Assembly: GCA_947468275.1 (NCBI GenBank)
Contig: CANIKO010000002.1
Location: forward strand, 1 to 64,000
Reading direction: 5' to 3'
DNA length: 64,000 bases
Source: Bacteroidota bacterium
Lineage (GTDB): Bacteria; Bacteroidota; Bacteroidia; NS11-12g; UBA9320
Part shown: in pieces, positions 37,358-45,906 of the stretch
How positions within the stretch are numbered: position 1 is the stretch's first letter
How the letters are laid out: every line of letters begins with the position of its first letter
The notes under the pieces: model-generated
Database searches by the model: none
Seen by the model: only the letters and a program-made list of their open reading frames with translations
What the model was told of the DNA's origin: nothing
Made by a program: the position numbers and the translations under genes

Positions 37358-37915
37358 CTAGTTACAATTAGCTGCTATAAATGAATCCGCCATTTTTAAT
37401 CCATAGTTACTGGCTTTTTTCATACTTTCGCAAGCCTTATCATATTTTTTAAGGTAATAATACGCTACCCCAATATTGACCCAAGATTGGGCATAATCTT
37501 CTTGTTTAGCTAATGCCTTTTCATACCATTTTATGGCTTCTTTATATTCATTACCTATAGCATATATTACGCCAACATTATTGTAGTAAATAGGTTTTGG
37601 GGAAATAGTGATGCATGCTTTATAATCTTTAATGGCTCCTTTAATATCTTTGGTTTTTTCTTTGATTAAAGCACGTTTAAAAAGGTATTCTTCAGAGTTT
37701 GGAGTGGCTTTAATAGCTTTATTTATGAATACTAAGGCAGAATCAAATTTTTGAGTTTTGTATAAAAAATCTGCCCGTTCATACATCATTTTTCCAAGGT
37801 CGGCGGCCTGCGCAAAACCGGCGTTCCCAATTAGAAATAGTGCTGTTACTACTATTAATTTTTTACTCACTAATATTTTTATTTTTTTAGAGAATTCGTG
37901 AATCTTCGATTTCAT
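37358..37915 (-). CDS. Secreted tetratricopeptide-repeat protein
   Basis: 185 residues from the ATG at 37915; a longer frame from 37981 would bury the signal peptide. A hydrophobic segment (LIVVTALFLIGNAGFAQA) is a likely signal peptide. Three to four TPR units follow: ERADFLYKTQKFDSALVFIN, YLFKRALIKEKTKDIKGAIK, NNVGVIYAIGNEYKEAIKWY and WVNIGVAYYYLKKYDKACES. It probably acts as a periplasmic or outer-membrane scaffold; the partner is unknown. Confidence 0.75.
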   Translation of the reverse strand: MKSKIHEFSKKIKILVSKKLIVVTALFLIGNAGFAQAADLGKMMYERADFLYKTQKFDSALVFINKAIKATPNSEEYLFKRALIKEKTKDIKGAIKDYKACITISPKPIYYNNVGVIYAIGNEYKEAIKWYEKALAKQEDYAQSWVNIGVAYYYLKKYDKACESMKKASNYGLKMADSFIAANCN

Positions 37916-38016
37916 GTTTTGGTTATTTTTTGTTTTTGCTATAATTGTTCTTTTTATTGTACTAAAAACCCCGGCATTCACCAGGGTTTTTGCAATATTT
38001 TTATGAATTTCTGAGG

Positions 38017-38496
38017 CTAGTACAAATACCAGTTATAATAAGTGCTATAAACTTCTAATTCATAAGTTTGGTAGCTGCAATACTTAGATAAGGGACCCCA
38101 AGTAGTTTTGCTTCCATCACTAAATTCAGCTACGGCATACAAGGACGTAGTTCCATTAGCTACACTTACTTGGCCATTGCCCCAAGGAGAAATGTACCCT
38201 TCTAGTGAACCATCCACATAGCAATACACATAATACTCGGTATGGTTGTCAAATAGTGCGGTACATCCGGCACCTCCTCTAGCACCCTTTTCACCCGATT
38301 GAACTGATTTCGACACCTGACCATCCCCATTTTTACGCGATGAAACAGAAATGTTTGGATCCGCTCCTCTTGAGCCTTTTTCAATTTTCGAAACATCACC
38401 GGCACCACCATCTTTGGTTTTTGTTTGGGCTGAGGCTGAGTAGCTTAGGCCACATACTAAAAATCCTACTGTTAAAATTTGATTGAATTTTTTCAT
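38017..38496 (-). CDS. Small secreted protein, function unknown
   Basis: 159 residues from ATG 38496, which starts a signal peptide MKKFNQILTVGFLVCGLSYS ending at SAQ. A longer frame starting at 38568 is rejected because the -7 box lies at 38539-38546, downstream of it. After a charged, Gly-rich linker comes a Tyr-rich domain (DNHTEYYVYCYVDGSLEGYI, WGPLSKYCSYQTYELEVYST) with three Cys. No family was recognised. Confidence 0.6.
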   Translation of the reverse strand: MKKFNQILTVGFLVCGLSYSASAQTKTKDGGAGDVSKIEKGSRGADPNISVSSRKNGDGQVSKSVQSGEKGARGGAGCTALFDNHTEYYVYCYVDGSLEGYISPWGNGQVSVANGTTSLYAVAEFSDGSKTTWGPLSKYCSYQTYELEVYSTYYNWYLY

Positions 38497-38538
38497 AATT
38501 GTTTGTTTGGTTGTTAAATTACAGCTATAGATATTATT

Positions 38539-38546
38539 CAAATTTA
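38539..38546 (-). promoter_or_regulatory. -7 box TAAATTTG of the small secreted protein gene
   Basis: CAAATTTA on the plus strand; a perfect TAnnTTTG on the minus strand, 42 bases upstream of ATG 38496. Confidence 0.45.
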
Positions 38547-38662
38547 AAAGGTAAATTTTAAATTTCATATTTTTTAAAAGTTTAATATCATTTTTTATTT
38601 AAGTTACTGATTTCCAATAATAAAAAAATTATAAAAATTTTCCGTAAACTCTAATTATTAAA

Positions 38663-39511
38663 TTAAAAACCGCCTATTGCCAACCCTACACACACTGTAT
38701 TGACATCAGGCCCCTTGCTTTGTTTAAACGCAGATTCAGGATAATAACGAGCATAAAAGTTAATGCCTTCATATCCCAAATAGAGTGAATAACCAATTCT
38801 AAACTCTGAAAGATTGAAGTCGCCATTGGTTTTTTTCTTTTGATCTCCGCCTTGATCCCACTTTTGTTTAGTATGGCTATTTAACAAATAACCAAACTGT
38901 GGTCCAGCTGCAATCTGAAAAGCATCCCCTTTTTTATTTTCTTTAAATTTATATTTTATCAAAAGCGGAATGGTAAGGTATGTAGACACAAGCTTGTTCT
39001 TTTTATAATCAATAGTGGTATTCAATGTGTATTTCAATGAATCGGCATCTTTTATTAAATCTACATTATCTCTAAACCTATAATTATTCCAATCAATCCC
39101 CGCACCATATACAAAATAAAGTTGCTGTGGAACTAGACTAATGGATTGCTGATAAATTTTAAGATTAAAATTACACCCTTTCCCATTTTGCAACTCCAAT
39201 CCTTTATATGGTTCCGGCATATCAAGGGTGCCATTGTTGGCTAAAAAATTGAAACCCAAATCAAAATTGAACCAATCTCTGCCATTATTCTTTGTTTCGT
39301 CATCCGTGTCATAAATCCTTCTGGCATAGGTTTTTTTCTTCGTTTTTTTAACCGTTTTATCAGATTTACCTTTCGTATCAATAGTTATTTTCATTTTTTT
39401 ACCATCAATAACCATTGGGGGTTTTACGTCTGTTGAATCTTTTGTTTGAGCAGTGATGACATTGGTGAGCAACAATGCAAAAAATGTTGTGTAAAATGGT
39501 AGCGTTTTCAT
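38663..39511 (-). CDS. Outer-membrane beta-barrel protein
   Basis: 282 residues with a signal peptide (about 1-21, LTNVITAQ). A Lys-rich linker (about 45-70) precedes a series of amphipathic strands (WFNFDLGFNFLANNG, LYFVYGAGIDWNNYRF, LVSTYLTIPLLIKYKF, FQIAAGPQFGYLLNSHTKQK) ending in VCVGLAIGGF, typical of the PorT-like/OMP_b-brl families. It is 17 bases downstream of the anti-sigma gene and third in the sigma/anti-sigma operon, so it may be the target or a sensor of that system (inference). Confidence 0.8.
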   Translation of the reverse strand: MKTLPFYTTFFALLLTNVITAQTKDSTDVKPPMVIDGKKMKITIDTKGKSDKTVKKTKKKTYARRIYDTDDETKNNGRDWFNFDLGFNFLANNGTLDMPEPYKGLELQNGKGCNFNLKIYQQSISLVPQQLYFVYGAGIDWNNYRFRDNVDLIKDADSLKYTLNTTIDYKKNKLVSTYLTIPLLIKYKFKENKKGDAFQIAAGPQFGYLLNSHTKQKWDQGGDQKKKTNGDFNLSEFRIGYSLYLGYEGINFYARYYPESAFKQSKGPDVNTVCVGLAIGGF

Positions 39512-39528
39512 TGATTTATTTTAAATTT

Positions 39529-40344
39529 TTATTTTATTTCTATTAATGCATTGGCGTAAATAATTTCGCCTTTTAGTTCAAAACCAATATTTCTTTCCCT
39601 TAATTTAGGAGTAATTTTAAGGTGAAGGTTTGGTATATCATTCCAATATTCATTAGCAATTGACTTTATTATTTCGGCCCGTGTCAATAAATTCAGAAAT
39701 TTATTGGGTTCTTTATATGTTGGGGATTCAATTTGCAAAGGATAAGAATGGAGCACTTCATTTGAACCTACATAAAATGCAATACTTTCATTAATCAATG
39801 GTTTAATCTGAATTATATCATGTAAATAAGGAGAGCTAATATTTGTATCCACAGTCGCCTCAACTATAGCTAACAAATAAGTGTTATGCTTAGAGGAGAC
39901 ATTTTTATTGCCTACAATTACCCTTAGATGATCCTTATCATTTTGCTTTCCTATAATTTTAATTTCAGTTGGTATTTTCAGGATTATTAAATCCGGTTTT
40001 GCAGCTTTGTTTAATAAGTTATGAGTTATTCTTGGATAATTAGTAGATGAATAATACCACCAACCAATTATACCAAAGAAGAAAAGGGTAGCGGCTATCT
40101 TTAGTGCAGGACTTAAAAAAATAAATATTCGATTATTGTCCTCCGGCTTTAATAAGCTTTGCTTATTAGGCATCGTTAATTCATTATCAGGAATTGCAAT
40201 CGTTTGCTGTATTAGTGTCCATTCAGACCTATAAAAAGCATCTTTATTAATTTGCTCAAGTAAGTATTTTACTTCGGATTCATTTAAATTGCCTTCCAAC
40301 AATTCGAACATTAAAAACTCGTAATTCTCTTTATTCAAAATCAT
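39529..40344 (-). CDS. Putative anti-sigma factor, membrane protein
   Basis: 271 residues from the ATG at 40344, whose ATGA overlaps the sigma gene's stop; a longer frame from 40371 is less likely. The cytosolic N-terminal part (NYEFLMFELLEGNLNESEVK, QINKDAFYRSEWTLIQQ) looks like an anti-sigma domain. One transmembrane helix (ALKIAATLFFFGIIGWWYYS, about 85-104) follows, then a periplasmic domain of about 165 residues with no known family. Placement right after an ECF sigma factor supports the role. Confidence 0.75.
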   Translation of the reverse strand: MILNKENYEFLMFELLEGNLNESEVKYLLEQINKDAFYRSEWTLIQQTIAIPDNELTMPNKQSLLKPEDNNRIFIFLSPALKIAATLFFFGIIGWWYYSSTNYPRITHNLLNKAAKPDLIILKIPTEIKIIGKQNDKDHLRVIVGNKNVSSKHNTYLLAIVEATVDTNISSPYLHDIIQIKPLINESIAFYVGSNEVLHSYPLQIESPTYKEPNKFLNLLTRAEIIKSIANEYWNDIPNLHLKITPKLRERNIGFELKGEIIYANALIEIK

Positions 40345-40829
40345 AACAAAACCTCCATTTTCCCTATGCACTCTTTTAAAAATTGTCTCGCTCTAAATAT
40401 ATTTATCTTTACCTGAGCTACTGTCATTCCGGTTATTTCACTTATAGATTTATAGTCATACCCTTCATAATCCCTCAATATAATAACCGTTTTTTGATTT
40501 TCAGGCAGCTTATTAACCAATTTATCTACTAGGGCTTTTATACCAGTATAATTTACAGTTGTAGAAGTATATTTATCCTTATTAATAATTTCCATACCTG
40601 TAAATTTCTTTTTAGCCCTTATAGCATCTATCATTTCTCGGTAAGCTATGGTAAAAATATATCCCTTTGCTTTTTCAAAAATTACATCGTCCAATCGTAT
40701 CCAAACTTTTTCAAATGTATTTTGAACTATATTTTTTGCCTCATCACTATCCCTCAAATTCTTCAGAATAAATCTAAAAACTCCGTCGGCATATTCCTTT
40801 ACACATTGATTGTATTGGGATGGGGTCAT
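40341..40829 (-). CDS. ECF RNA polymerase sigma factor
   Basis: Sigma-70 family, 162 residues. Region 2 includes SDEAKNIVQNTFEKVWIRLD and AKGYIFTIAYREMIDAIRAK (promoter -10 contacts). Region 4 includes LVNKLPENQKTVIILRDYEG and YKSISEITGMTVAQVKINIF, a helix-turn-helix for the -35 element. It heads the operon sigma, anti-sigma, beta-barrel, a common envelope-signalling arrangement in Bacteroidota. Confidence 0.9.
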   Translation of the reverse strand: MTPSQYNQCVKEYADGVFRFILKNLRDSDEAKNIVQNTFEKVWIRLDDVIFEKAKGYIFTIAYREMIDAIRAKKKFTGMEIINKDKYTSTTVNYTGIKALVDKLVNKLPENQKTVIILRDYEGYDYKSISEITGMTVAQVKINIFRARQFLKECIGKMEVLL

Positions 40830-41008
40830 TAACTATAGTATTACTTATTTAAACACAGATTTGTTACAATTTATTTTCATCAAATTATTTTCATTAGGCT
40901 AACCCCTGAAATTCAATTAAAATAATTAAATAAACCCCCTCAAAAACTTGGTAAAAATAAAGTAAAAATATTTTTCAAATCATTGTTGACTTTAGCGGAA
41001 TAAAATAT

Positions 41009-41016
41009 TAGTTTTG
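41009..41016 (+). promoter_or_regulatory. Promoter of tRNA-Lys
   Basis: TAGTTTTG matches TAnnTTTG, with TTGAC about 20 bases upstream (TTG at 40986-40988). It lies 14 bases before the mature tRNA 5' end. Confidence 0.6.
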
Positions 41017-41030
41017 CCCCACTTTTAAAC

Positions 41031-41103
41031 GATTCCGTAGCTCAGCTGGTAGAGCATTACACTTTTAATGTAGTGGTCCTGGGTTCGAATCCCAGCGGGA
41101 TCA
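41031..41103 (+). tRNA. tRNA-Lys (anticodon TTT)
   Basis: 73 bases fold as a standard tRNA. The acceptor stem is GATTCCG with CGGGATC (one G-T pair) and discriminator A at 41103. The anticodon loop is CTTTTAA, giving anticodon TTT, and the T arm reads CTGGGTTCGAATCCCAG. The 3' CCA is not encoded. Lysine fits the U33-TTT-A37 context. Confidence 0.97.
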
Positions 41104-41117
41104 CGAAAACAACACCT

Positions 41118-41156
41118 AAAACCCTGTAAATTAACACTTTACAGGGTTTTTTTATG
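41118..41156 (+). terminator. Terminator after tRNA-Lys
   Basis: AAAACCCTGTAAA (41118-41130) and TTTACAGGGTTTT (41138-41150) pair over 13 bp around a 7-base loop, followed by more T. Confidence 0.85.
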
Positions 41157-41388
41157 ACTGTGGGAAACTTATGGGAAACATTTAAGAATTCTCTGATTAA
41201 ATCCTAATTCTAACCAACTTGTATTTTCACCTTAGTAAATACGCGGGTTTTGGTTTACTAACACTTACAATTTGAACAAATATTTATAAAGGGAGGTGTT
41301 TCCATTTCAAAGAGATGATCAAAAAAGATTCCACCTGATCATATTATTGTGCAGCCATTAGCTACATAATAACAAAGTACCATATACT

Positions 41389-41501
41389 GCACTTTATGGT
41401 AAATAAATCGCTTTATTCTGCTAAATTAACCTAATAGTGCTTTTTAATGCTCTTTATGATGTATTTTTAATAAATTTTTATATATTTGCATAAAAAAGAG
41501 C
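41389..41501 (+). promoter_or_regulatory. hip operon promoter and candidate operators
   Basis: TATATTTG (41481-41488) is a perfect -7 box, 19 bases before the HipB ATG. GCACTTTATG (41389-41398) and GCTCTTTATG (41449-41458) are direct copies of GCnCTTTATG 60 bases apart, and an inverted, three-base-longer version CATAAAAAAGAGC (41489-41501) lies just after the -7 box. Autorepression by the HTH protein through these repeats is inferred. Confidence 0.45.
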
Positions 41502-41507
41502 TATATA

Positions 41508-41726
41508 ATGCACTTAGAGACATTGATTAAAACCATAAAAGAACGGCGGGAAATGTTGAAGGTTACCCAGGAAGCACTGGCCGGATACTCGGGCGTTGGG
41601 TTGCGAACATTGAAGCAGTTTGAAAGCGGCAAGGGGAACCCTACCCTACTAACATTGAACAAACTGGCGGACATCTTAGGCATGGAAATTTGTTTGCAAC
41701 TTAAAAAGACACCCCTTAATCCATGA
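41508..41726 (+). CDS. HipB-like helix-turn-helix protein
   Basis: 72 residues, almost entirely an XRE/HipB helix-turn-helix (IKERREMLKVTQEALAGYSG, then VGLRTLKQFESGKGNPTLLT and LNKLADILGMEICL). It would bind operators in its own promoter region and repress the operon. Its stop overlaps the next start by four bases (ATGA). First gene of a three-gene HipB/HipS/HipT-like unit. Confidence 0.88.
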   Translation: MHLETLIKTIKERREMLKVTQEALAGYSGVGLRTLKQFESGKGNPTLLTLNKLADILGMEICLQLKKTPLNP

Positions 41727-42055
41727 GAAGCGCGAAAATTTTGTATAAAGGAGATGAGGCCGGTGAATTGATCCAATCGGATGATGGATCATTTACCTAT
41801 AAATATAATGATTCGTGGCTGTCGGATTATTCAAAACCTGCAATTAGCCTTACTTTGCCTAAATCCCGGCAAGAATATCGTTCAAACTACCTGTTCCCGT
41901 TTTTCTATAATATGTTGCCTGAAGGCTCAAACAAACAAGTGGTTTGCCGCATGATGCGGATTGATGAAGAAGATTATTTCGGATTGCTGATGACTACAGC
42001 GAAATACGATACAATTGGAGCAGTAAGGGTTATTAAAATTGAACCGAAAGTATGA
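41723..42055 (+). CDS. HipA N-terminal domain protein (HipS-like)
   Basis: 110 residues corresponding only to the N-terminal subdomain of HipA (AKILYKGDEAGELIQSDDGS, YKYNDSWL, PAISLTLPKSRQEY, and FFYNMLPEGSNKQVV). In classical HipA this is fused to the kinase; here it is a separate gene. In the E. coli HipBST system the equivalent small protein HipS is the antitoxin (family knowledge). It overlaps both neighbours by ATGA. Confidence 0.88.
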   Translation: MRSAKILYKGDEAGELIQSDDGSFTYKYNDSWLSDYSKPAISLTLPKSRQEYRSNYLFPFFYNMLPEGSNKQVVCRMMRIDEEDYFGLLMTTAKYDTIGAVRVIKIEPKV

Positions 42056-43035
42056 GTTTACCTGAAATAAAATACTGTCCAGGAACATTGGCCGCCGGAA
42101 ATGATACCTATAGCAAAACCGCCCTTAACAGAATGTTTAACGGCAGAAAAGTACTGCATATCCTCCCCTATGATTCTCCAGCAAGCAATGAAACTACGGA
42201 TGAGCTGTTTTTAGAAAATCGGAAAAACATTTCAATTTCCGGTGTACAGGAAAAATTTTCAGTTTTATTAGATAAAAACCGTCTTCGTTTAATTAACGAA
42301 GGAGAAAACGGAACCTATATCTTAAAACCAATACCCAATGTTGCAAAAAATGCAGATCAGATGCCCGCCAACGAACATCTGACTATGCAAATTGCACGGC
42401 AGGTTTATGGTATTGAAACGGCGGAAAATGCAATGATTTTTTTTAAGAATGGTGCCCCTGCCTATATAACCAAACGATTTGATGTAAAAGAAGACGGAAG
42501 TAAATGGGCACAAGACGATTTTGCCTCATTGGCAGGCAAAATACCACAAACATATGGTACGCATTATAAATATACCGGGAACTATTTAGAGTTATTTGAC
42601 ATTATGAAAGCTCATTTACCAGCCTATACACTTGAAGCTCCCAAACTTTTCAAGCTTATTCTTTTTAACTACTTGTTTTCAAATGGAGATGCCCATTTAA
42701 AAAACTTTTCTTTGCTGGAAACTCCTATGGGAGATTATAGATTAAGTCCTGCTTATGATTTGTTAAACAGCCGGATACACATTGAAGATTCGGATTTTGC
42801 TTTGGATGGAGGTCTTTTACCAAAAAAATTAGCAAACGGAAATATTAAGGTACAGTTTACCATACTTGCTGAACAAGCAGGAATAAGCAGGTTGCCAGTG
42901 AATGATATTTTTCAATCGTTAACTTCAAAAAGTGATAAGGTAATGGAGATGATTGATGCTTCCTTCTTAAATGATCGGTCAAAACGGAATTATTTACAGG
43001 CTTATCAAACGCGGCTAAAGAAAATAACACCTTGA
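42052..43035 (+). CDS. HipA-family Ser/Thr kinase toxin (HipT-like)
   Basis: 327 residues with the HipA kinase core but without the N-terminal subdomain. The Gly-rich loop region reads ISISGVQEKFSVLL; its Ser-Ile-Ser resembles the regulatory autophosphorylated Ser pair of HipT. Further motifs: TYILKPIPN (ATP-binding Lys), ANEHLTMQIARQ, AYITKRFD, catalytic FSNGDAHLKNFSLL and metal-binding YRLSPAYDLLNS. HipA-type toxins phosphorylate aminoacyl-tRNA synthetases (family knowledge). All key residues appear intact, so the toxin is probably active. Confidence 0.9.
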   Translation: MSLPEIKYCPGTLAAGNDTYSKTALNRMFNGRKVLHILPYDSPASNETTDELFLENRKNISISGVQEKFSVLLDKNRLRLINEGENGTYILKPIPNVAKNADQMPANEHLTMQIARQVYGIETAENAMIFFKNGAPAYITKRFDVKEDGSKWAQDDFASLAGKIPQTYGTHYKYTGNYLELFDIMKAHLPAYTLEAPKLFKLILFNYLFSNGDAHLKNFSLLETPMGDYRLSPAYDLLNSRIHIEDSDFALDGGLLPKKLANGNIKVQFTILAEQAGISRLPVNDIFQSLTSKSDKVMEMIDASFLNDRSKRNYLQAYQTRLKKITP

Positions 43036-43269
43036 TTTTTCTTATTTTTGACGACATAAATCTTTAAAAAGCCATATTCCAAGGCTTTTCAGTGTATCTT
43101 GCACTAGAGGGGTGTGCCCATGATTTCATTTTAATGACAGGGGTGTAAATCGTCAGCATAAAGTGGACTAAAATTAGTGAAATATTAATAATATTTCTTT
43201 AGCTATGAATTAATCTTAAACACTCCCTAACAAAAAGTCCACTATGGTTTAAAGACATAAATCTTGACG

Positions 43270-44118
43270 CTACTTTGGGTTAATTTTCATATGTCCTTTG
43301 AGGTTAATCCTCCATCCTAAAATTAAACCAAAACTGCCAAATGGCAATTTTTGTTTTAATTTTATACTCGGTTTTGAGTCTGAGGGCTGATTGTTTGAAT
43401 TATAGGTATAACTGTCAACAAATTCAATTTCCTTTTCGTTTGTTGTCAAATCTACCAATCCATCAACACCGTTATAACTATAGTCTGTTATTTTTCCTTT
43501 AGTTGGCGCATAGGATAAATTAACCATATTAAGTTCACCGTAAAACGACATTTTATCATTCATTTTATAAATAGCACCAACACCCGACGATAATCCCAAT
43601 GCTATTCCTCCATTTAATTTCATTTTCATAATACCTACCCCCGCATTATTATATATTTCTTTATACATTATAGAGCCGGAGCCTATTATTAATCCAAATT
43701 TAGCATAAGGATTAATTTTTTCAAAACCAGAGGCAATGACAATAGTTGGATTAATTCTTAACATTTTTGAAGATAAAGTATAATCACTTGTTCCATCTAA
43801 ATCTGCAACTTTCGCTTTTGACTTCCCCCCTATCAGGTAGGAAACCCCTAATTCTGTGCCTATGTTTTTATTAATCATATATCCAAAAGTCCCCCCTATA
43901 TTTAGTCCTTTTCCTAATGATACATTAACTTGCTCATTGGTATTTATAATATTGCCACTTGTAGAATTATAAAAATTAAAAAAATGTAAATTTTGCGAAC
44001 TCATACGAAAGCCATAGCCGACATTAATATTTACATAGGCTCGCTGAGCAAAAAGAGTATTTGAAAACAAACTGATTACAAATACAATTAACGACATTTT
44101 AAAATAACTTTTTTTCAT
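43270..44118 (-). CDS. Outer-membrane beta-barrel protein
   Basis: 282 residues. The signal peptide ends near NTLFAQ (about 25). Strands follow with the OMP_b-brl pattern: AYVNINVGYGFRMSSQNLHF, LNIGGTFGYMINKNIGTELG, INPYAKFGLIIGSGSIMY, LALGLSSGVGAIYKMND, and a terminal GSFGLILGWRINLK close to the C-terminus. No specific ligand or function is visible. The 234 bases after the hip operon separate it from HipT. Confidence 0.78.
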   Translation of the reverse strand: MKKSYFKMSLIVFVISLFSNTLFAQRAYVNINVGYGFRMSSQNLHFFNFYNSTSGNIINTNEQVNVSLGKGLNIGGTFGYMINKNIGTELGVSYLIGGKSKAKVADLDGTSDYTLSSKMLRINPTIVIASGFEKINPYAKFGLIIGSGSIMYKEIYNNAGVGIMKMKLNGGIALGLSSGVGAIYKMNDKMSFYGELNMVNLSYAPTKGKITDYSYNGVDGLVDLTTNEKEIEFVDSYTYNSNNQPSDSKPSIKLKQKLPFGSFGLILGWRINLKGHMKINPK

Positions 44119-44170
44119 GATTTATGAATTTAAGGGGTTCTTTCTTGTTTGGCTTTTTAATATCGCCCCG

Positions 44171-44204
44171 TTTTTTAAAGTGGGTTCTGGACTCCACTTT
44201 TTTT
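44171..44204 (+). terminator. Terminator-like hairpin upstream of the beta-barrel gene
   Basis: AAAGTGG (44177-44183) and CCACTTT (44194-44200) pair across a 10-base loop and are followed by T residues on the plus strand. No plus-strand gene ends here, so its role is unclear. Confidence 0.35.
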
Positions 44205-44311
44205 AATGTCATTATAATAGATGGCAATCCCTTCCAGTTTTGCTAAAAATTAGTGGTCTTTATTCTTGCCCTTATTTCATCCGCAGCCGTTCTATTTTCA
44301 AAATAATTTTT

Positions 44312-44914
44312 TCATCTAAAATCTATCCCCACAGAAGCCGAATTAAAAATACCGTTCACTTTAATATCAAGCACTTTAGCGGCTCCTCTATTTCTTAACT
44401 GGAGTATTTCAAAACTACCATTGGCATCAAATTCAGTGGAATTATTCACGCTTTTTTCAAAAAGTTCGATAACCTTTTTAATCGCTTCCTTTCCTAACTC
44501 AAAATCCATTTTGGTAGGGGTATTCAAAATAAAAATAGTAGCCCTAGGATTTGCAAACCGATATATATACCGCTGAGCATAAATTTTATGCAGACCAAAC
44601 ATATTTATTAAGTCACGTATATCAAAAATATTTATTTCGTGTAGAGAGTTCATTTTCAAGTCTACTGACGGACAAAATGCGTCTTTACAATATTCTCTGA
44701 GTTTAGTAATAGTTAACGGGCGAAAAACCATGGACGCCATATTTTTTTTAGCTTCATTTATAAATACCTTTAAATTTTCATTGTCAATATAAGTTTCAAC
44801 CATTGCACGAAACGAAGCGAAAGATTCGATATTAATAAAGTTCTCTTCGCTGCCATAGGTTAAGGGTTCTTTCGCAGTATTAAATGTGCAATTTGCATTT
44901 ATTGACATGTTCAT
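44312..44914 (-). CDS. Hypothetical protein
   Basis: 200 residues, not recognised. No signal peptide or transmembrane helix is evident. Composition is mixed alpha/beta: ENFINIESFASFRAMVETYI, LTITKLREYCKDAFCPSVDL, GLHKIYAQRYIYRFANPRAT, then strand-like ATIFILNTP. Starts at residues 1 or 3 are both possible. The neighbours give no functional hint. Base composition is like that of its surroundings. Confidence 0.55.
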   Translation of the reverse strand: MNMSINANCTFNTAKEPLTYGSEENFINIESFASFRAMVETYIDNENLKVFINEAKKNMASMVFRPLTITKLREYCKDAFCPSVDLKMNSLHEINIFDIRDLINMFGLHKIYAQRYIYRFANPRATIFILNTPTKMDFELGKEAIKKVIELFEKSVNNSTEFDANGSFEILQLRNRGAAKVLDIKVNGIFNSASVGIDFR

Positions 44915-45196
44915 TAGTAGATTGTGATTTTTTAAAAAGTATGAAATATATTACAGCCATACCGAGTGATCTTAAAGCATCAAACCTAAATAAGTTATTG
45001 CCACTATATAATAGCTTTTAACGGTGATTTTACGTAACTGTAAACGGGGATAAAACTCATATCCTATTAAAATTATTTCATAAGAAATCACTGAATTCAG
45101 TGACCCTAAATAGCCGTTTTCAGTAAATACCTTATCCTTGTAATAGTGTTATTTTTGAGGGGTATTATAAATGACCTTGATAGTTACTAACTTGAA

Positions 45197-45829
45197 ATGA
45201 AAAATTACACTTTATATATCGTTGATAATCATAAAATGTTTTGTGAAGGATTAAAAAACATTCTTCACAAACGCGCTGACATTCATAATATTAAATTATT
45301 TTATAATGGCCAGTCTGTTTTAAAAGCATTAGAATTAGAACAACCTAACCTCATTCTTGGCGATATTTCAATGCAGGAAATGAATGGCATAGAACTTCTG
45401 AAAATTGTAAAATCAAAGTTTCCTCTTATAAAATATATTTTAATTAGCACGTTTAATTCTACAGGGTATGTTAAAGATGTAATGAAAGAAGGTGCCAACG
45501 GTTATATTACCAAGGACTCCGAGTCAACAGAGATAATTGAAGCCATTAAAATGGTAATGGATGGGAATATTTATATCTCACCCTCATTATCAGGAAAGTT
45601 ATTCAAAACAGAATATATATTAACGAAATTAACGAAAAGAGAAATTGAGGTGTTAGAAAAAATCTCATTGGGTTTTACTAGCCAGCAGATTTCTGAAAAA
45701 TTATTTATCAGTTTTCATACGGTTGAGTCGCATCGCAAAAGTCTTTTAGCTAAAACGGAATGCCAAAATTCAGTTGAATTAAGTATATGGGGAATAGAAA
45801 ATGGTATTATTCAACGGGGTAGCCACTAA
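45197..45829 (+). CDS. NarL/LuxR-type response regulator
   Basis: 210 residues. The receiver domain (1-120) has YIVDNHKMFCEG, the phospho-accepting Asp in LILGDISMQEMNG, the Thr/Ser switch ILISTFNS and the Lys in YITKDSES. The LuxR-type helix-turn-helix at the C-terminus reads LTKREIEVLEKISLGFTSQQ and ISFHTVESHRKSLLAKTEC. It is followed by a membrane protein and a matching HisKA_3 kinase (46518-47261), so the three genes probably form one signalling unit. Confidence 0.92.
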   Translation: MKNYTLYIVDNHKMFCEGLKNILHKRADIHNIKLFYNGQSVLKALELEQPNLILGDISMQEMNGIELLKIVKSKFPLIKYILISTFNSTGYVKDVMKEGANGYITKDSESTEIIEAIKMVMDGNIYISPSLSGKLFKTEYILTKLTKREIEVLEKISLGFTSQQISEKLFISFHTVESHRKSLLAKTECQNSVELSIWGIENGIIQRGSH

Positions 45830-45906
45830 ACTTAAAAATAATTGGCTTTAATAATTTACAGTAGAGTAGTTTTAGGTTAACTTGTGCAAGTTTTATTATC
45901 AATAAA

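Larger units (their letters stand above)
41104..41507 (+). other. tRNA-hip intergenic region
   Basis: 404 bases without a gene. It holds the tRNA terminator at its start and the hip promoter and candidate operator repeats at its end. The middle part (about 41155-41380) is AT-rich; GGGAAAC occurs twice (41162-41168 and 41173-41179). No integrase and no repeat of the tRNA 3' end was seen, so no attachment site is called. Confidence 0.6.

Noticed and set aside
41031-43035. Integrated island at tRNA-Lys carrying the hip genes
   Set aside because: No integrase, no repeat of the tRNA 3' end and no clear change in composition were found.
43163-43252. Inverted repeat AGTGGACT ... AGTCCACT as a possible insertion-sequence end
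   Set aside because: Only eight bases, no transposase remnant between the arms, and no target duplication.
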